In this document: positions 1 to 8,943 of the stretch, in pieces
How positions within the stretch are numbered: the stretch's first letter is position 1
How the letters are laid out: every line of letters starts with the position of its first letter
Assembly: GCA_003022925.1 (NCBI GenBank)
Contig: PXRY01000050.1
Location: forward strand, 1 to 37,412
Length of the DNA: 37,412 nt
Reading direction: 5' to 3'
DNA from: Halobacteriales archaeon QS_8_65_32
GTDB lineage: Archaea > Halobacteriota > Halobacteria > Halobacteriales > Halococcaceae
Made by a program: the position numbers and the translations under genes
Notes under the pieces: model-generated
What the model saw: the letters and a program-made list of their open reading frames with translations, nothing else
Database searches by the model: none
Told to the model about the DNA's origin: nothing

Positions 1-132
1 CGGTTCGGCTCTGCCGTTATTGCCCGCGGTCACTGCTCGCCGTCCGTCGCGACACGAATTAAGCGGAAGCCCACGAGTTCACTCGCCGGAAGACATCAAC
101 GCCGCCGGCGGTGTCGACTTACGTGATTGCCC
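1..132. other. intergenic DNA, possible relic of a transposon end
   Basis: No gene can be supported here. Positions 66-104 hold a GAAGCCCACGAG segment followed by a small hairpin (CGAGT/ACTCG, 74-85). I remember this layout from right ends of haloarchaeal IS200/IS605-type elements, where a GAAGCCCACG hairpin precedes the cleavage site. The match is degenerate, no transposase is visible, and the call is weak. Confidence 0.2.
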
Positions 133-491
133 GCCGAACAACCGCTACGGGGCGGAACTGAAAGAGGCCGACCGCATGGCGGCGTAGCCGTGGTTCGAAA
201 GACGCCTTCGGTGTCTTTCGATCGGTGCGGGACCTCCGATCCCGCTCGCAGTCAGAACGCTTCGCGTTCTGACCACATTCACGAGAACGGAGTTCTCGTG
301 AGTAAATGGGAACTCGGAGAGTTCCCATCACATCACAACAGACGCGAAGCGTGTTTTGAACGACAGCGAGCCCCCCGATTCTCGCGAGCGAACAGCGTGA
401 GCGAGTGAGAGTTCGGAAGTCGCAGCCCGCACAGTGACCGCAGGGAGCGAGCAGGACCGTCTTCCGTGAGCCGAGCGGGAGGGGGCTTTCA
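133..491 (+). repeat. mosaic intergenic repeat element, copy A
   Basis: The left end (133-175) has the family's GAACAACCGC segment, a GAACTGAAAGAGG segment and GGCCGACCGC. The right end (about 471-491) is a GAGCGGGAGGGGGCTTTC block. Both ends recur at 11461-11600 and, on the minus strand, at 13066-13223 and 34228-34519. Between the ends lies a string of perfect short hairpins, described in a separate entry. No coding potential is convincing across it. It lies upstream of rpoL. It is not a CRISPR: the shared sequence is at the ends, not tandemly repeated with spacers. Confidence 0.7.
196..328. repeat. array of four short hairpins with trinucleotide loops (in copy A)
   Basis: Four stem-loops follow each other. 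196-220 has an 11-bp stem with one G-T pair and loop TTC. 251-273 has a perfect 10-bp stem, arm GTCAGAACGC, loop TTC. 279-301 has a perfect 10-bp stem, arm TCACGAGAAC, loop GGA. 306-328 has a perfect 10-bp stem, arm ATGGGAACTC, loop GGA. The arms differ from hairpin to hairpin while stem length and loop class are kept. A smaller ACGC-GAA-GCGT hairpin follows at 342-352. Confidence 0.85.
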
Positions 492-520
492 AGATGGTCC
501 TGGCAACTACTTTGGAGAAA

Positions 521-546
521 CTAGTGTGCCAAATTCTGTCCACTAG
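521..546. other. inverted repeat upstream of rpoL
   Basis: CTAGTG (521-526) and CACTAG (541-546) form a 6-bp inverted repeat around a 14-nt A/T-richer spacer, 43 bp before the rpoL start. It could be an operator, but nothing identifies a binding protein. Confidence 0.3.
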
Positions 547-588
547 CGAAGACGAAACGCTGAAACGCTACAGTCGGGTACGAGGGGT

Positions 589-879
589 ATGGAACTCCGA
601 GTCACCGATCGCGAGGACAACGAACTCTCGATCGAGATCGCCAGCGAAAATCACACGTTCATGAACGTGCTCAAGGAATCCCTCCTGGAGACCGACGGCG
701 TCACTGCGGCAACGTACGACATGAACCCCGAGCAATCGGGCGGCCAGACCGACCCGATCCTCACAATCAAGACCGAGGAGGGCGTCGACACGTTGGACGC
801 CTTAGAGGCCGCCGCCGGTGCGATCACCGAGAAGACGACCGCGCTACGCGAAGCGTTCGAGACCGCCGCCGCGGCATAG
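589..879 (+). CDS. rpoL: DNA-directed RNA polymerase subunit L (Rpo11)
   Basis: This 96-residue protein is the archaeal homologue of eukaryotic RPB11/RPAC19 and the N-terminal domain of bacterial alpha. With subunit D it forms the heterodimer on which RNA polymerase assembles. The family-typical segment with [14 protein letters not shown] (about residues 21-36) is present, and the C-terminal helix ([11 protein letters not shown]) is the dimerisation helix expected for the fold. The length is normal for Rpo11. The ATG at 589 gives the usual start; a GAGGGG run lies just before it but too close to act as a standard ribosome-binding site. The gene stands alone between repeat copy A and a convergent pseudogene. 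Confidence 0.93.
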   Translation: MELRVTDREDNELSIEIASENHTFMNVLKESLLETDGVTAATYDMNPEQSGGQTDPILTIKTEEGVDTLDALEAAAGAITEKTTALREAFETAAAA

Positions 880-889
880 TCGCGTTCGA

Positions 890-934
890 CCGATGTATTG
901 CATCGGGCGATAGTATTCGTACGAATTCCTATCG
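890..934. terminator. palindromes between convergent gene ends
   Basis: CCGATG (890-895) pairs with CATCGG (901-906). A perfect 12-bp palindrome ATTCGTACGAAT (915-926) follows, flanked by CGATAG (908-913) and CTATCG (929-934). This lies between the stop of rpoL and the stop of the leftward peptidase E gene, so a bidirectional terminator is plausible. A dimeric protein site is an alternative. There is no strong T-run. Confidence 0.4.
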
Positions 935-980
935 TATCGTGGGAAAATCGAAGCGAGAACCGAAATCAGCAATACTACTA

Positions 981-1687
981 TTAGCGGAGTTCGTTGAGCG
1001 GCCGCCACTCACCGACTGGGAGTTGCTTTCGGCCGCCGTTGCCCGCACCGGTAACGCGATACACCTCTTCGTCGAGATACGAACGAACCCGGAATTCATC
1101 GGTACCGGTTCGCGCTTCGAAGACCGCTCCGTTTCCGATGGCGATGCCGACGGCTTCCCGTCCGCGAACGTACTCACCGAACCCGTCGAGACGATCAGAG
1201 ACGCCTGCGTATGGCGTACAGCGGAACGGAGGAACACGGAGCCCGTCGGTCAGAGCGAAATCGGTATCATTGCTCGTCGAGTCGCCGTAACTGCCGGCAA
1301 ACCAGCAGTTAGCGCCAGCACTCAGGCCGGTTAGGAGGGTGCCGGAACGACCAGCAGTTCGTAGACGGTCCTTTACCTCGTGATTTGCCCAGATATCGAG
1401 CATGAAGTCGGTGTCCCCGCCGCCGACGTAGACGGCGTCCGCGGCGTCGATCTTCTCCCCTATCGCCTCGGGATCGTCCGGGTTTTCGACGAGCCGAAGC
1501 ACGGATGCCGAACAACCGAGATTTTCGTATGCTCGGCGAACGGCCCGGCAGTAGCCCTCGGCATCGCCGCTGGCCGTTGGCACGAATAGCAACTCACTGT
1601 TATCCATCGTCTCGACGATGTAGCGATCGATGGGCTCGTCTCTCCGCCGGCGATTTCTCCACCTCCAATGGCTATGATGTGCGTCAC
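981..1687 (-). pseudogene. pepE: peptidase E (S51 family), frameshifted
   Basis: The family hydrolyses N-terminal aspartyl dipeptides. Reading leftward, a GTG at 1687 starts a peptide beginning THIIAIGGGEIAGGETSP, the conserved peptidase E N-terminus. The frame is lost at the CCC run at 1632-1634. The rest (ELLFVPTASGD, VYVGGGDT, GLSAGANCWF) continues from about 1630 in another frame to the stop at 981. Adding one C restores a single protein of about 235 residues. The nucleophile Ser is present in GLSAGA (about residue 123 of the restored protein). Where the family has a catalytic His in a PHY motif (about 157), this protein reads CTPYAG. Loss of the His argues for real decay, although one-base indels in G/C runs elsewhere in the window leave sequencing error open. 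A start at 1607 gives 208 residues without the N-terminal strand. Confidence 0.75.
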
Positions 1688-1739
1688 AATCGTGATCTGA
1701 TTACACGTCGCTATTGGGCGTTACTAATGCGCGCAGTGA

Positions 1740-2555
1740 TTAGAGCCGAACCGGCACATCACGCTCCGTTAAGTGTTCCTTGATCTCGCGGATCGAGTAC
1801 TCCCCGAAGTGAAAGATCGACGCGGCGAGCGCGGCGTCCGCGCCGGCTTCGACGAAGGCTTCTTCCATGTCCTCGGGTCCGCCACACCCCGACGAAGCGA
1901 TAACCGGCGTTCCGACGTTCTCACAGACTGCTTCGGTGAGCGGGATGTCGTAGCCGTCCTTAGTGCCGTCGGCGTCGATCGAGTTGACGAACAACTCCCC
2001 CGCGCCGCGTGACTCGGCCTCCCGAGCCCACGCGACGACATCGACGCCGGTGCCCTCCCGGCCGCCCTTTACGGTGCACTCGAACCAGCAGGACTCGCCG
2101 TCGATCGCGGCGTAAAAGTCGCCCGCTTCGTCGTATCGCCGGCGGGCGTCGACCGAGATGACCATACACTGACTGCCGAAGCTCGCCGCGCCGTCGGTGA
2201 TCAGTTCGGGCCGGTCGAGTGCGGCGGTGTTGATCGAGACCTTGTCCGCGCCCGCCCGGAGAGTCTCCTTGACGTCCTCGCGGGTGCGGATGCCCCCACC
2301 CACCGTCAGCGGGATGAACACCTCGTCGGCGACCGTCGAGACGGTATCGAGCATCGTTACCCGCCCCTCCGCGGAGGCGGTGATATCGAGGAAGACGAAC
2401 TCGTCGGCCCCGGCCTCGTTGTAGGTCTTCGCCATCGAAACGGGGTCGCCGGTGTACTCCAGGTTCTCGAAGTTGACGCCAGTGTACACGGCCGGGTTTC
2501 CCTCGTCGTCGAGATCGACATCGATACAGGGGATGACCCGCTTGGTGAGCGTCAT
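1740..2555 (-). CDS. hisF: imidazole glycerol phosphate synthase subunit HisF
   Basis: HisF is the cyclase half of the histidine-pathway synthase. With HisH supplying ammonia from glutamine, it converts PRFAR to imidazole glycerol phosphate and AICAR. The 271-residue TIM barrel begins [13 protein letters not shown], with the catalytic Asp in CIDVD (residue 12) and the second catalytic Asp in [11 protein letters not shown]. Phosphate-binding loops VGGGIRT and [10 protein letters not shown] are intact. Upstream in-frame codons exist to 2660, but family homology begins at the ATG at 2555, so that start is chosen. No other his gene is adjacent, which is common in haloarchaea. The same strand carries the GH13 gene 162 bp upstream. 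Confidence 0.95.
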   Translation of the reverse strand: MTLTKRVIPCIDVDLDDEGNPAVYTGVNFENLEYTGDPVSMAKTYNEAGADEFVFLDITASAEGRVTMLDTVSTVADEVFIPLTVGGGIRTREDVKETLRAGADKVSINTAALDRPELITDGAASFGSQCMVISVDARRRYDEAGDFYAAIDGESCWFECTVKGGREGTGVDVVAWAREAESRGAGELFVNSIDADGTKDGYDIPLTEAVCENVGTPVIASSGCGGPEDMEEAFVEAGADAALAASIFHFGEYSIREIKEHLTERDVPVRL

Positions 2556-2717
2556 CTCCGGCTGGAACGCGATCGATTCGGTTCGGAGCGGTTCATACGA
2601 GTCCTTGGCCGGATCGACGCTTAACTGCTGTCCCTCCTCGCGTCCAGTGCAGCCGTTCACCGCGTCCGATCGTTCGCGGTCCTTCGATCGGCAGATCCGA
2701 ACTCCGAGGCCCCCGAG

Positions 2718-4583
2718 TCAGAGCCGATAAACCCGTGACTCCCACGGCCGCAACTCGAACGCGTCGACTGCACTATCGCCTTCGTCTCCCGTTTCGACCT
2801 CGTAGTTCGCGATCAGTAGTTCGGCTCCGTTGAGGCCGTCTTTGATCCCGTCGGGTACCTCGAACGTCGGCGTCCCGTCGGAGAAGTTGAGGACGACGAG
2901 CGCCCGCTCGGTCCTGGCGGTCCCGTCCTCCCCTTCCGTTTCAAGCGTCCGGGTGTAGGCGTAGATTTCCTCGTGGTCGGAATAGAGGGGATCGTACTCG
3001 CCGTAGACGAGCACGTCCTCGGCCTTTCGGAGCGCGATGACGTCTTTGTAGTAGCCATAGATCGAGTCGGGATCGTCCTTCGCGGCGTCGACGTTTATTT
3101 CCTCGTGGTTCCGATTGACGCCGATCCAGGGCTCGCCGTCGGTGAAGCCGGCGTTCGTGGAACTGTTCCACTGCATCGGCGTCCGGGCGTTATCGCGGCT
3201 GCGTTGTCTGACCTGGTTTCTGATCTCCTCGAACCCGCCGATCACGCCCTCGTCGATCGCCGCCCGGATCGGGGTCAGCGTCGCGATGTCGCGGTACTGA
3301 TCGAGCGACTCGAAGGGGACGTTCGTCATCCCAATCTCGTCGCCCTGGTAGATGAAGGGTGTCCCCCGCAAGGTGCACAGAAAGGTCACGAGCAGTTTCG
3401 CCGATTTTCCCCTATAAGCTTCGCTGCCGAACCGGGAGACGATGCGGGGCTGGTCGTGGTTGCCGAGATACAGCGCGTTCCAGCCTGCCGGATACAAGCC
3501 CTCCTGCCAGCGGCTGAACACCTCTCTGAGATCGACGAGCGACCACTCGCCGACGTCCCACCACTGCTCGCCGCGGTCGAGGCTCATATGCTCGAAGTGA
3601 AAGATCATGTCGACCGCCCCCGTTTCGATGTACTCGCGGGCGTGCGAAACGGTCACGCCGACCATCTCGCCAACGGTCATCGCGTCGCGATCGGCGAGGG
3701 CGCGTTCGGCCAGCTCGGTGAGGTGCTCGCTCAGACGTGGCCCGCCTGCGAAATGTTCCATGCCCGTTGCCCAGGTGCCTTCCTCGCCGTCGGGCAGTCC
3801 CTCGGTCTTCGAGATGAGGTTGATGACGTCCATTCGGAAGCCGTCGATGCCCTTGTCGAGCCACCACTCCATTACCTCGAAGACCTCCTCGCGTACTTGG
3901 GGGTTCTCCCAGTTCAGATCGGCCTGTTTCTCGTCGAAGAGATGGAGATACCACTCCTCGGTGGCCTCGTCGTACGTCCAAGCCGATCCTCCAAAGAGCG
4001 ACTCCCAGTTGTTCGGCGGGAGTTCGTTCGGCCCGCCGACATCCGTCCCGTCCGCACCGGTGCCCGTCCCGCTCGCGTCCGTCCCGGCCGAGTCGAAGGC
4101 GTCGTCGGCGTTCGTGTCGGCGTCGGCGACGACCGGCCGGCCCTCGCGCCAGAAGTAGTAGTCGCGATAGTCGCTCTCGGGCTCGGCTTTCGACCGCTTG
4201 AACCAGGCGTGTTCGTCAGAGGTGTGATTTACGACCAGGTCCATGACGAGTTTGATGTCCCGGTCGTGGAGCGCGTCGACCAGTTTCTCCCAGTCGGCCA
4301 TTTCGCCGAAATCGTCGGCGATCGCCCGATAGTCGGCGATATCGTAGCCGTTGTCGGCGTTCGGCGACTCGTAGACCGGACAGAGCCACACGACGTCCAC
4401 GCCCAGGTCATCCAGGTGATCGACCTTTTCGAGTATTCCCGGGATGTCGCCGATGCCGTCGCCGTCCGAATCGTTGAAACTGCGCGGGTAGATCTGGTAG
4501 ACGACCGCCTCCTTCCACCAGGCGCGATCGGGTCCCGACGACCCGGACCCGCCGTCGGCGTTCCTATCGACTCGTTCACTCAT
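2718..4583 (-). CDS. GH13 alpha-glucosidase / oligo-1,6-glucosidase
   Basis: This 621-residue cytoplasmic glycoside hydrolase (no signal peptide) is predicted to release glucose from alpha-1,6- or alpha-1,4-linked oligosaccharides. The GH13 regions are complete: DLVVNH (115-120), nucleophile Asp252 in GFRMDVIN, acid/base Glu306 in MTVGEMVGV, and Asp377 in GNHDQPR. The N-terminal WWKEAVVYQIYPRSFND block and the NADNGYDIADYRAI segment fit the oligo-1,6-glucosidase/trehalose-6-phosphate hydrolase branch (inference from family knowledge). A low-complexity Asp/Gly/Thr/Ala insert at about 152-185 is absent from bacterial relatives and is typical of halophile loops. The exact substrate cannot be settled by eye. 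It is divergent from the small membrane gene at 4652. Confidence 0.88.
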   Translation of the reverse strand: MSERVDRNADGGSGSSGPDRAWWKEAVVYQIYPRSFNDSDGDGIGDIPGILEKVDHLDDLGVDVVWLCPVYESPNADNGYDIADYRAIADDFGEMADWEKLVDALHDRDIKLVMDLVVNHTSDEHAWFKRSKAEPESDYRDYYFWREGRPVVADADTNADDAFDSAGTDASGTGTGADGTDVGGPNELPPNNWESLFGGSAWTYDEATEEWYLHLFDEKQADLNWENPQVREEVFEVMEWWLDKGIDGFRMDVINLISKTEGLPDGEEGTWATGMEHFAGGPRLSEHLTELAERALADRDAMTVGEMVGVTVSHAREYIETGAVDMIFHFEHMSLDRGEQWWDVGEWSLVDLREVFSRWQEGLYPAGWNALYLGNHDQPRIVSRFGSEAYRGKSAKLLVTFLCTLRGTPFIYQGDEIGMTNVPFESLDQYRDIATLTPIRAAIDEGVIGGFEEIRNQVRQRSRDNARTPMQWNSSTNAGFTDGEPWIGVNRNHEEINVDAAKDDPDSIYGYYKDVIALRKAEDVLVYGEYDPLYSDHEEIYAYTRTLETEGEDGTARTERALVVLNFSDGTPTFEVPDGIKDGLNGAELLIANYEVETGDEGDSAVDAFELRPWESRVYRL

Positions 4584-4617
4584 TACCGAGTTGCAGTCCC
4601 CGCGCGCCTATGGTAGC

Positions 4618-4630
4618 TGTGTTTTTGTAT
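4618..4630 (+). promoter_or_regulatory. TATA-like box for the gene at 4652
   Basis: A T-rich GTTTTTGTAT stretch is centred about 27 nt before the ATG at 4652, the distance expected for a nearly leaderless haloarchaeal transcript. It supports the internal ATG at 4652 over the in-frame ATG at 4610. Confidence 0.4.
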
Positions 4631-4651
4631 CGCGGCCGCGTGGGTGCGGAC

Positions 4652-4993
4652 ATGAGCGAACGCGAGCGCGGGACCGACTCGCCGACCGAGGACGGAGACG
4701 AACGCACCGACGAGGGAAACGCACCGACCGAACCGCGCGAGTCCGAATCCGGCCAGCAACAAGCCGACGAGGATCAGGGAGCGGCGATCGACGCGGGCAC
4801 CGATCGCGACGACCGGGACGAACACCCCGACGCCGACGCCGGCGGGGCCGATACCCATGGGAGCACCGAACCGGTCGGCCAGCGTCGGACCGCCCCCCAG
4901 AGCGAGTTCACGATCCGACAGGTCGGAATCGGCGTCGCCGTGCTCGCCGTTGGCCTGATCGTCGCGTTCGCGTTGCCGTTGCTTTTAGCGTAA
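4652..4993 (+). CDS. small acidic protein with one C-terminal membrane helix
   Basis: This 113-residue protein has about 80 residues of very acidic, disordered sequence (Glu, Asp, Thr, Gly, Gln) followed by one hydrophobic helix, VGIGVAVLAVGLIVAFALPLLLA, that ends at the C-terminus. It looks tail-anchored, with the acidic part probably cytoplasmic. I recall a haloarchaeal family of this shape with a conserved FTIRQVGIG entry to the helix (possibly DUF7550), but I am not certain of the number. The ATG at 4652 is preferred over 4610 because the extra residues (VAVFLYRGRVGAD) are not acidic and overlap the promoter. No function is known to me. Confidence 0.65.
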   Translation: MSERERGTDSPTEDGDERTDEGNAPTEPRESESGQQQADEDQGAAIDAGTDRDDRDEHPDADAGGADTHGSTEPVGQRRTAPQSEFTIRQVGIGVAVLAVGLIVAFALPLLLA

Positions 4994-5099
4994 CCGTCGC
5001 TCCGGCACGGCCATCGCTCCAGCGTCGCCGTCGGTCGCCGGCCGACCGTCAGTAACCCGACCGGCCGTCGGCATCCGGCCGACTACTGTCGATTTCCGG

Positions 5100-7523
5100 T
5101 CAGTCGAGTCCGTCTGCGATCACGTCGCGCAACACGGAAATCGAGTCGGCCGAAAAGGACAGTTTCTCGCCGCCGACTGCGAGCGTCAGGTGAGTGTCGT
5201 CGGTTGCCGTCCCAATCTCGGCGACCGGAACGCGCCCGGCCGCGATATCGCGTACTCGCTCGGGCGCGGTCGTCTCGATCACCGCGCGACCCGGGGCTTC
5301 GCCGAACAGCAGCACCGCGGCGTCCCCCGAATTGCCCCCATCGCCGATCGTCACGTCGAGGCCCGCCGAGTCGCCCACCATCTCCGCGAACGTTACGGCG
5401 AGGCCGCCGTGGCTCACGTCGTGGGCTGCGAGCGTCCCCGGGTCGCGGGCGATCTCACGAATCGCGTCGAGCCGTTCGGCGAAGTCGTCCGGCAGCGCCG
5501 GGAACCGATCGTCGCCCTCGAAGCGTGCGAGGTACTCCGAGCCGCCGAGTCGAGCCGTATCGTCGCCCCCGTGGTCGCCTTCGCCCTCACGGTCGTCGTT
5601 GACCTCGTTCGTGCCGTCGGCATCGTTCGCATCGTTCGCGTTGCCGCGCTCGTTCGTCCCGTGATTACCCGCCAGCGCCCGATCGCCGACGACCATCACC
5701 ACACCGTCGCCTCGCAGTCCCGTCGGCGGGGCCGGCGAGTCGCCCGCCGTCGTGCCGATCATTGCGAGCGTCGGGGTCGGCGGCACGGGACCGCTCGCCG
5801 AATCGTTGTACAGCGAGACGTTGCCGCCGACCACCGGCACTGAGAGATCGGAACAGGCGTCTGCGATCCCCGAAACCGTCTCGGCGAACGCGCCGAACGT
5901 TCGGGCGTTCTCGGGGTTGCCGCCGTTGAGACAGTCCACGGCCGCGAGCGGCGTCGCGCCCTTTACTGCGAGGTTCGTCGCGACTTCGAGCGCGATCGCC
6001 CGCGCGCCCTCGGAGGGATCACGCGCCGTCCAGTTCGGCTCCGCGCCCGCGGCGAACGCGAGATCGATGCCCATTCCCGTCTCGCTTCCCGTTGCCGTTC
6101 CGCTCGCTTCCCCTGTCCCGCCATCCGCTTTCTCGCCGCCCGCCTCCCGGATTGCGAGCAGCGCCGCGTCGTCGCCCGGCCCGACCCGGGTCCGGAGGCC
6201 GACCTCGTGGTCGTATTGCCGGTAGACCCACTCCTTCGAGGCGGTGTTCGGGCTCCCGACGACCGTCGCGAAGGCCTCGTCGAGCGGGACGTCGGGCAGA
6301 TCCCGCTCCGGTCCCTCGGCCGCCCCGGTCCCGTTCTCGGTCTCGTTCCCGCTGCCCTGCTGCCGGTCGTACGCCGGCGCGCCGTCTGCGAGAAACGCCG
6401 CAGGGAGGTCGACGACCCGCTCGTCGCCCGCGGTACAGACGTACCGATCTCCCGTTACCTCGCCGATCACCGAACAGCCGAGTTCGAAGCGCGCGGCGAT
6501 TTCCCGTACCCGTGAGACGTTCTCGGGGGCGACCTCGTAACACATCCGTTCCTGGGATTCGGCGAGCAGGACCTCGACGGGAGCCATGTTCGGTTCGCGC
6601 TGGTGCACTCGACCCAGATCGATTTCCGCGCCGAGTCCGCCCTTCGCGACGAGTTCCGACGACGCGCCACCCAGGCCGGCAGCGCCAAGATCGCGGGCGG
6701 ACTCGACCACTCGTTCGTCACAGAGGACCTCGTTGGCCTCGATGAGCAGTTTCTCGGTGTAGGGGTCGCCGACCTGGACGGCCGGGCGGTCGGCGGTTTC
6801 TGCGCCCTCGGCCAGGTCCTCGCTCGCGAAACTCGCTCCCCCCAACCCGTCCCGCCCGGTCGAATTGCCGACGAGCACGAGGGCGTTGCCCGCCCGCTTT
6901 GCCTCCGCGGTGACGAGCCGATCGGCCGGAAGCAAGCCGACGCAGGCGACGTTTACGAGCGGGTTGCCGACGTAGCCGGGGTGGAAGGCGACGCTTCCGG
7001 TCACGGTTGGCACGCCGATCGCATTGGCGTAGTCGGCGATTCCCTCGACGACGCCTTCCGTGAGGTATTTCGAGAACTCCCGGTCGAAGTCGCCGAAGTA
7101 CAGACAGTCGGCGAGTGCGATCGGGTACGCGCCCATAGAAAGGGTATCCCGGACGATGCCGCCGACGCCGGTGGCCGCGCCGTCGTACGGATCGACGAAC
7201 GACGGGTGATTATGGCTCTCGATCCCGAGCGTGACGTACCACGCCGAATCGTCGCTCTCGCTCCCGTTTCCCTCGTTTTCGCCGCCACGTCCGTCGTCGC
7301 CGTGGCTGTTGTCACCGGTGGGTAGGGCGACCACCGCCGCGTCGTCGCCCGGGCCGAGTACCACCTGCTCGCCCGTCGAGTCGAACGCCGACAGCAGTGG
7401 CCGCGAGGAGCGATACGCGCAGTGCTCGCTCCAGAGGTTCTCGAACAGTGCCGCCTCGGTCGGCGTCGGTTCCCGGTCGAGTTCGGTCGTGACGAGGTCG
7501 CGATCGGCGTCGTCGAGTGCCAT
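5100..7523 (-). CDS. purL: phosphoribosylformylglycinamidine synthase subunit PurL
   Basis: PurL is the synthetase subunit of FGAM synthase. It uses ATP and ammonia from PurQ to turn FGAR into FGAM in purine synthesis, in complex with PurQ and PurS, which are not in this window. Of 807 residues, the first block [15 protein letters not shown] (30-44), the ATP/catalytic motif [20 protein letters not shown] (100-119) and the C-terminal [19 protein letters not shown]-type and [11 protein letters not shown] segments are present. It is longer than the usual small form (about 720-750) because of three acidic, Asn/Gly-rich inserts: about 70-95, a central one after [10 protein letters not shown], and about 650-690 ([14 protein letters not shown]). 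The ATG at 7523 is chosen because homology starts at [10 protein letters not shown]; upstream codons to 7571 look non-coding. Confidence 0.95.
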   Translation of the reverse strand: MALDDADRDLVTTELDREPTPTEAALFENLWSEHCAYRSSRPLLSAFDSTGEQVVLGPGDDAAVVALPTGDNSHGDDGRGGENEGNGSESDDSAWYVTLGIESHNHPSFVDPYDGAATGVGGIVRDTLSMGAYPIALADCLYFGDFDREFSKYLTEGVVEGIADYANAIGVPTVTGSVAFHPGYVGNPLVNVACVGLLPADRLVTAEAKRAGNALVLVGNSTGRDGLGGASFASEDLAEGAETADRPAVQVGDPYTEKLLIEANEVLCDERVVESARDLGAAGLGGASSELVAKGGLGAEIDLGRVHQREPNMAPVEVLLAESQERMCYEVAPENVSRVREIAARFELGCSVIGEVTGDRYVCTAGDERVVDLPAAFLADGAPAYDRQQGSGNETENGTGAAEGPERDLPDVPLDEAFATVVGSPNTASKEWVYRQYDHEVGLRTRVGPGDDAALLAIREAGGEKADGGTGEASGTATGSETGMGIDLAFAAGAEPNWTARDPSEGARAIALEVATNLAVKGATPLAAVDCLNGGNPENARTFGAFAETVSGIADACSDLSVPVVGGNVSLYNDSASGPVPPTPTLAMIGTTAGDSPAPPTGLRGDGVVMVVGDRALAGNHGTNERGNANDANDADGTNEVNDDREGEGDHGGDDTARLGGSEYLARFEGDDRFPALPDDFAERLDAIREIARDPGTLAAHDVSHGGLAVTFAEMVGDSAGLDVTIGDGGNSGDAAVLLFGEAPGRAVIETTAPERVRDIAAGRVPVAEIGTATDDTHLTLAVGGEKLSFSADSISVLRDVIADGLD

Positions 7524-7709
7524 TCGGTTCCGGTCGACGGTTCGCCCACCCCGAGCAAAGCGCTTTCCCATTACTCGGGCGAGATCGGAGCGGCGTTCGA
7601 ATCGACCTCGCGGCGCTTCCCGCTTTCCGCTCCTAAGGGGGCCTGGCGAGCGACGGCGGTGGTCGTGTCAATCCTTATAGTGGCTCGCCCTGTGGCCGGA
7701 CACGAAAAC
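7524..7709. promoter_or_regulatory. divergent promoter region, purL and Tm-1 genes
   Basis: The rightward gene has a clear TATA-like CCTTATAG at 7673-7680, about 33 nt before its ATG at 7710. No equally clear box is seen for purL. Upstream ATG/GTG codons in the Tm-1 frame (to 7422) are inside purL and are ignored. Confidence 0.45.
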
Positions 7710-8921
7710 ATGGCTATCGTCGTCATCGGCACGCTCGATACGAAAGGCACGGAACACGAGTTCGCGCGCGACGTTATCGCGGAGCAGGGAATCGACACTC
7801 ATCTGATCGATACCGGGGTACAAGGCGACCCGACCGTCGACGCCGACACCCCACGGGAGGAGGTCGCCCGCCGCGGCGGCACCGACCTCGGAGACTTGCG
7901 CGCAGCGGGCGATCGCGGCGAGGCAGTGGATGTAATGGCCCGTGGGGCGGCGGCGGTCGCGACGGACCTCCACGACGAGGGCGTCTTGGAGGGCGTGCTC
8001 TCGCTTGGGGGCTCGGCAGGCACGACTATCGGGACGACCGCGATGCGCGCGTTACCCTACGGCGTTCCGAAGGTGATGGTTTCGACGATGGCGTCGGGCG
8101 ATACGCGGCCGTACGTCGAGTCCCGGGACATCGCGATGCTCTATTCGGTCGCCGACATCGCCGGCCTTAACCGGCTCACCCGCCGGGTGATCTCGAACGC
8201 CGCGCTCGCGGTCGTCGGTATGGTCGCGAACGACCCGGACGTAGAAACCTCAGACAAGCCGACGGTCGGCGTCACGATGTTCGGCGTAACGACCCCCTGT
8301 GTCACCGAAGCCCGCTCGTTGCTCGAAGAGCGGGGCTACGAGGTGCTTACCTTTCACGCGACCGGTACCGGCGGCAAGGCAATGGAGGGTCTCGTCGAGG
8401 AAGGCGTCGTCGAGGGGGTGTTAGACGTTACGACCACTGAACTCGCCGACGAACTCGTCGGCGGGGTGCTCTCAGCCGGTCCCGATCGCTTAGAAGCCGC
8501 CGGGGAGGCGGGGGTCCCGCAAGTCGTCTCGGTCGGCGCGCTCGACATGGTGAACTTCGGGCCCCGGGACTCGGTCCCCCAGGAGTTCGAGGGGCGGCAG
8601 TTCCACGTCCACAACCCGACGGTGACGCTGATGCGCACCACGGTCGAGGAAAACCGCGAGTTGGGGCGGACGCTCGCCGAGAAGGTGAACCGCGCGACCG
8701 GGCCGGTAACAGTTCTCTTGCCTACCGAGGGCGTCTCGATGATCGACGTGGCAGGCGAGGACTTTCACGATCCCGACGCAGACGCCGCGCTGTTCGACGC
8801 GATCCGCGAGACCGTGGACGACGAGATCGAGGTGATCGAGAAAGAAACCGACATCAATGACCCCGAGTTCGCCCGGACGCTCGTCGATACGTTCACGGAC
8901 GCGATGGACGACGGCCGCTGA
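7710..8921 (+). CDS. Tm-1-like ATP-binding protein (UPF0261 family)
   Basis: This 403-residue protein belongs to the UPF0261/Tm-1 family. In plants and fungi that domain is fused to a TIM-barrel PEP-hydrolase-like domain; tomato Tm-1 binds tobamovirus replication proteins. The native prokaryotic role is unknown. Visible features are the N-terminal VIGTLDTKGTE (5-15), a Gly-rich loop LSLGGSAGTT (98-107), VSTMASGDTRPYV (124-136) and the second-domain block VTMFGVTTPCVTEAR, matching the two-Rossmann-lobe ATP-binding fold. It is cytoplasmic, with no signal. Its partner domain is encoded separately at 11699. The ATG at 7710 fits the family start and the TATA spacing. Confidence 0.88.
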   Translation: MAIVVIGTLDTKGTEHEFARDVIAEQGIDTHLIDTGVQGDPTVDADTPREEVARRGGTDLGDLRAAGDRGEAVDVMARGAAAVATDLHDEGVLEGVLSLGGSAGTTIGTTAMRALPYGVPKVMVSTMASGDTRPYVESRDIAMLYSVADIAGLNRLTRRVISNAALAVVGMVANDPDVETSDKPTVGVTMFGVTTPCVTEARSLLEERGYEVLTFHATGTGGKAMEGLVEEGVVEGVLDVTTTELADELVGGVLSAGPDRLEAAGEAGVPQVVSVGALDMVNFGPRDSVPQEFEGRQFHVHNPTVTLMRTTVEENRELGRTLAEKVNRATGPVTVLLPTEGVSMIDVAGEDFHDPDADAALFDAIRETVDDEIEVIEKETDINDPEFARTLVDTFTDAMDDGR

Positions 8922-8943
8922 ACGGGCTTCGGCTCGGCCCGTT
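8921..8943 (+). terminator. hairpin at the end of the Tm-1 gene
   Basis: AACGGGC (8921-8927) pairs with GCCCGTT (8937-8943) around a 9-nt loop directly at the stop codon, followed by TTCC. A terminator or mRNA-stabilising stem is plausible. The intergenic stretch 8944-9168 shows nothing else. Confidence 0.4.

Noticed and set aside
2973-4616. Open frame of 547 codons on the plus strand
   Set aside because: It is antisense to the GH13 enzyme, whose catalytic motifs are complete. It is a codon-bias shadow.
7596-7610. GTTCGAATC as part of a tRNA T-arm
   Set aside because: No acceptor stem, anticodon arm or cloverleaf can be folded around it, and it lies in the promoter region upstream of purL. 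No tRNA gene was found anywhere in the window.
7422-7709. Longer N-terminus (96 residues) of the Tm-1-like protein
   Set aside because: The extension overlaps the start of purL, contains Arg/Ser-rich sequence without homology, and includes the TATA-like box at 7673-7680.
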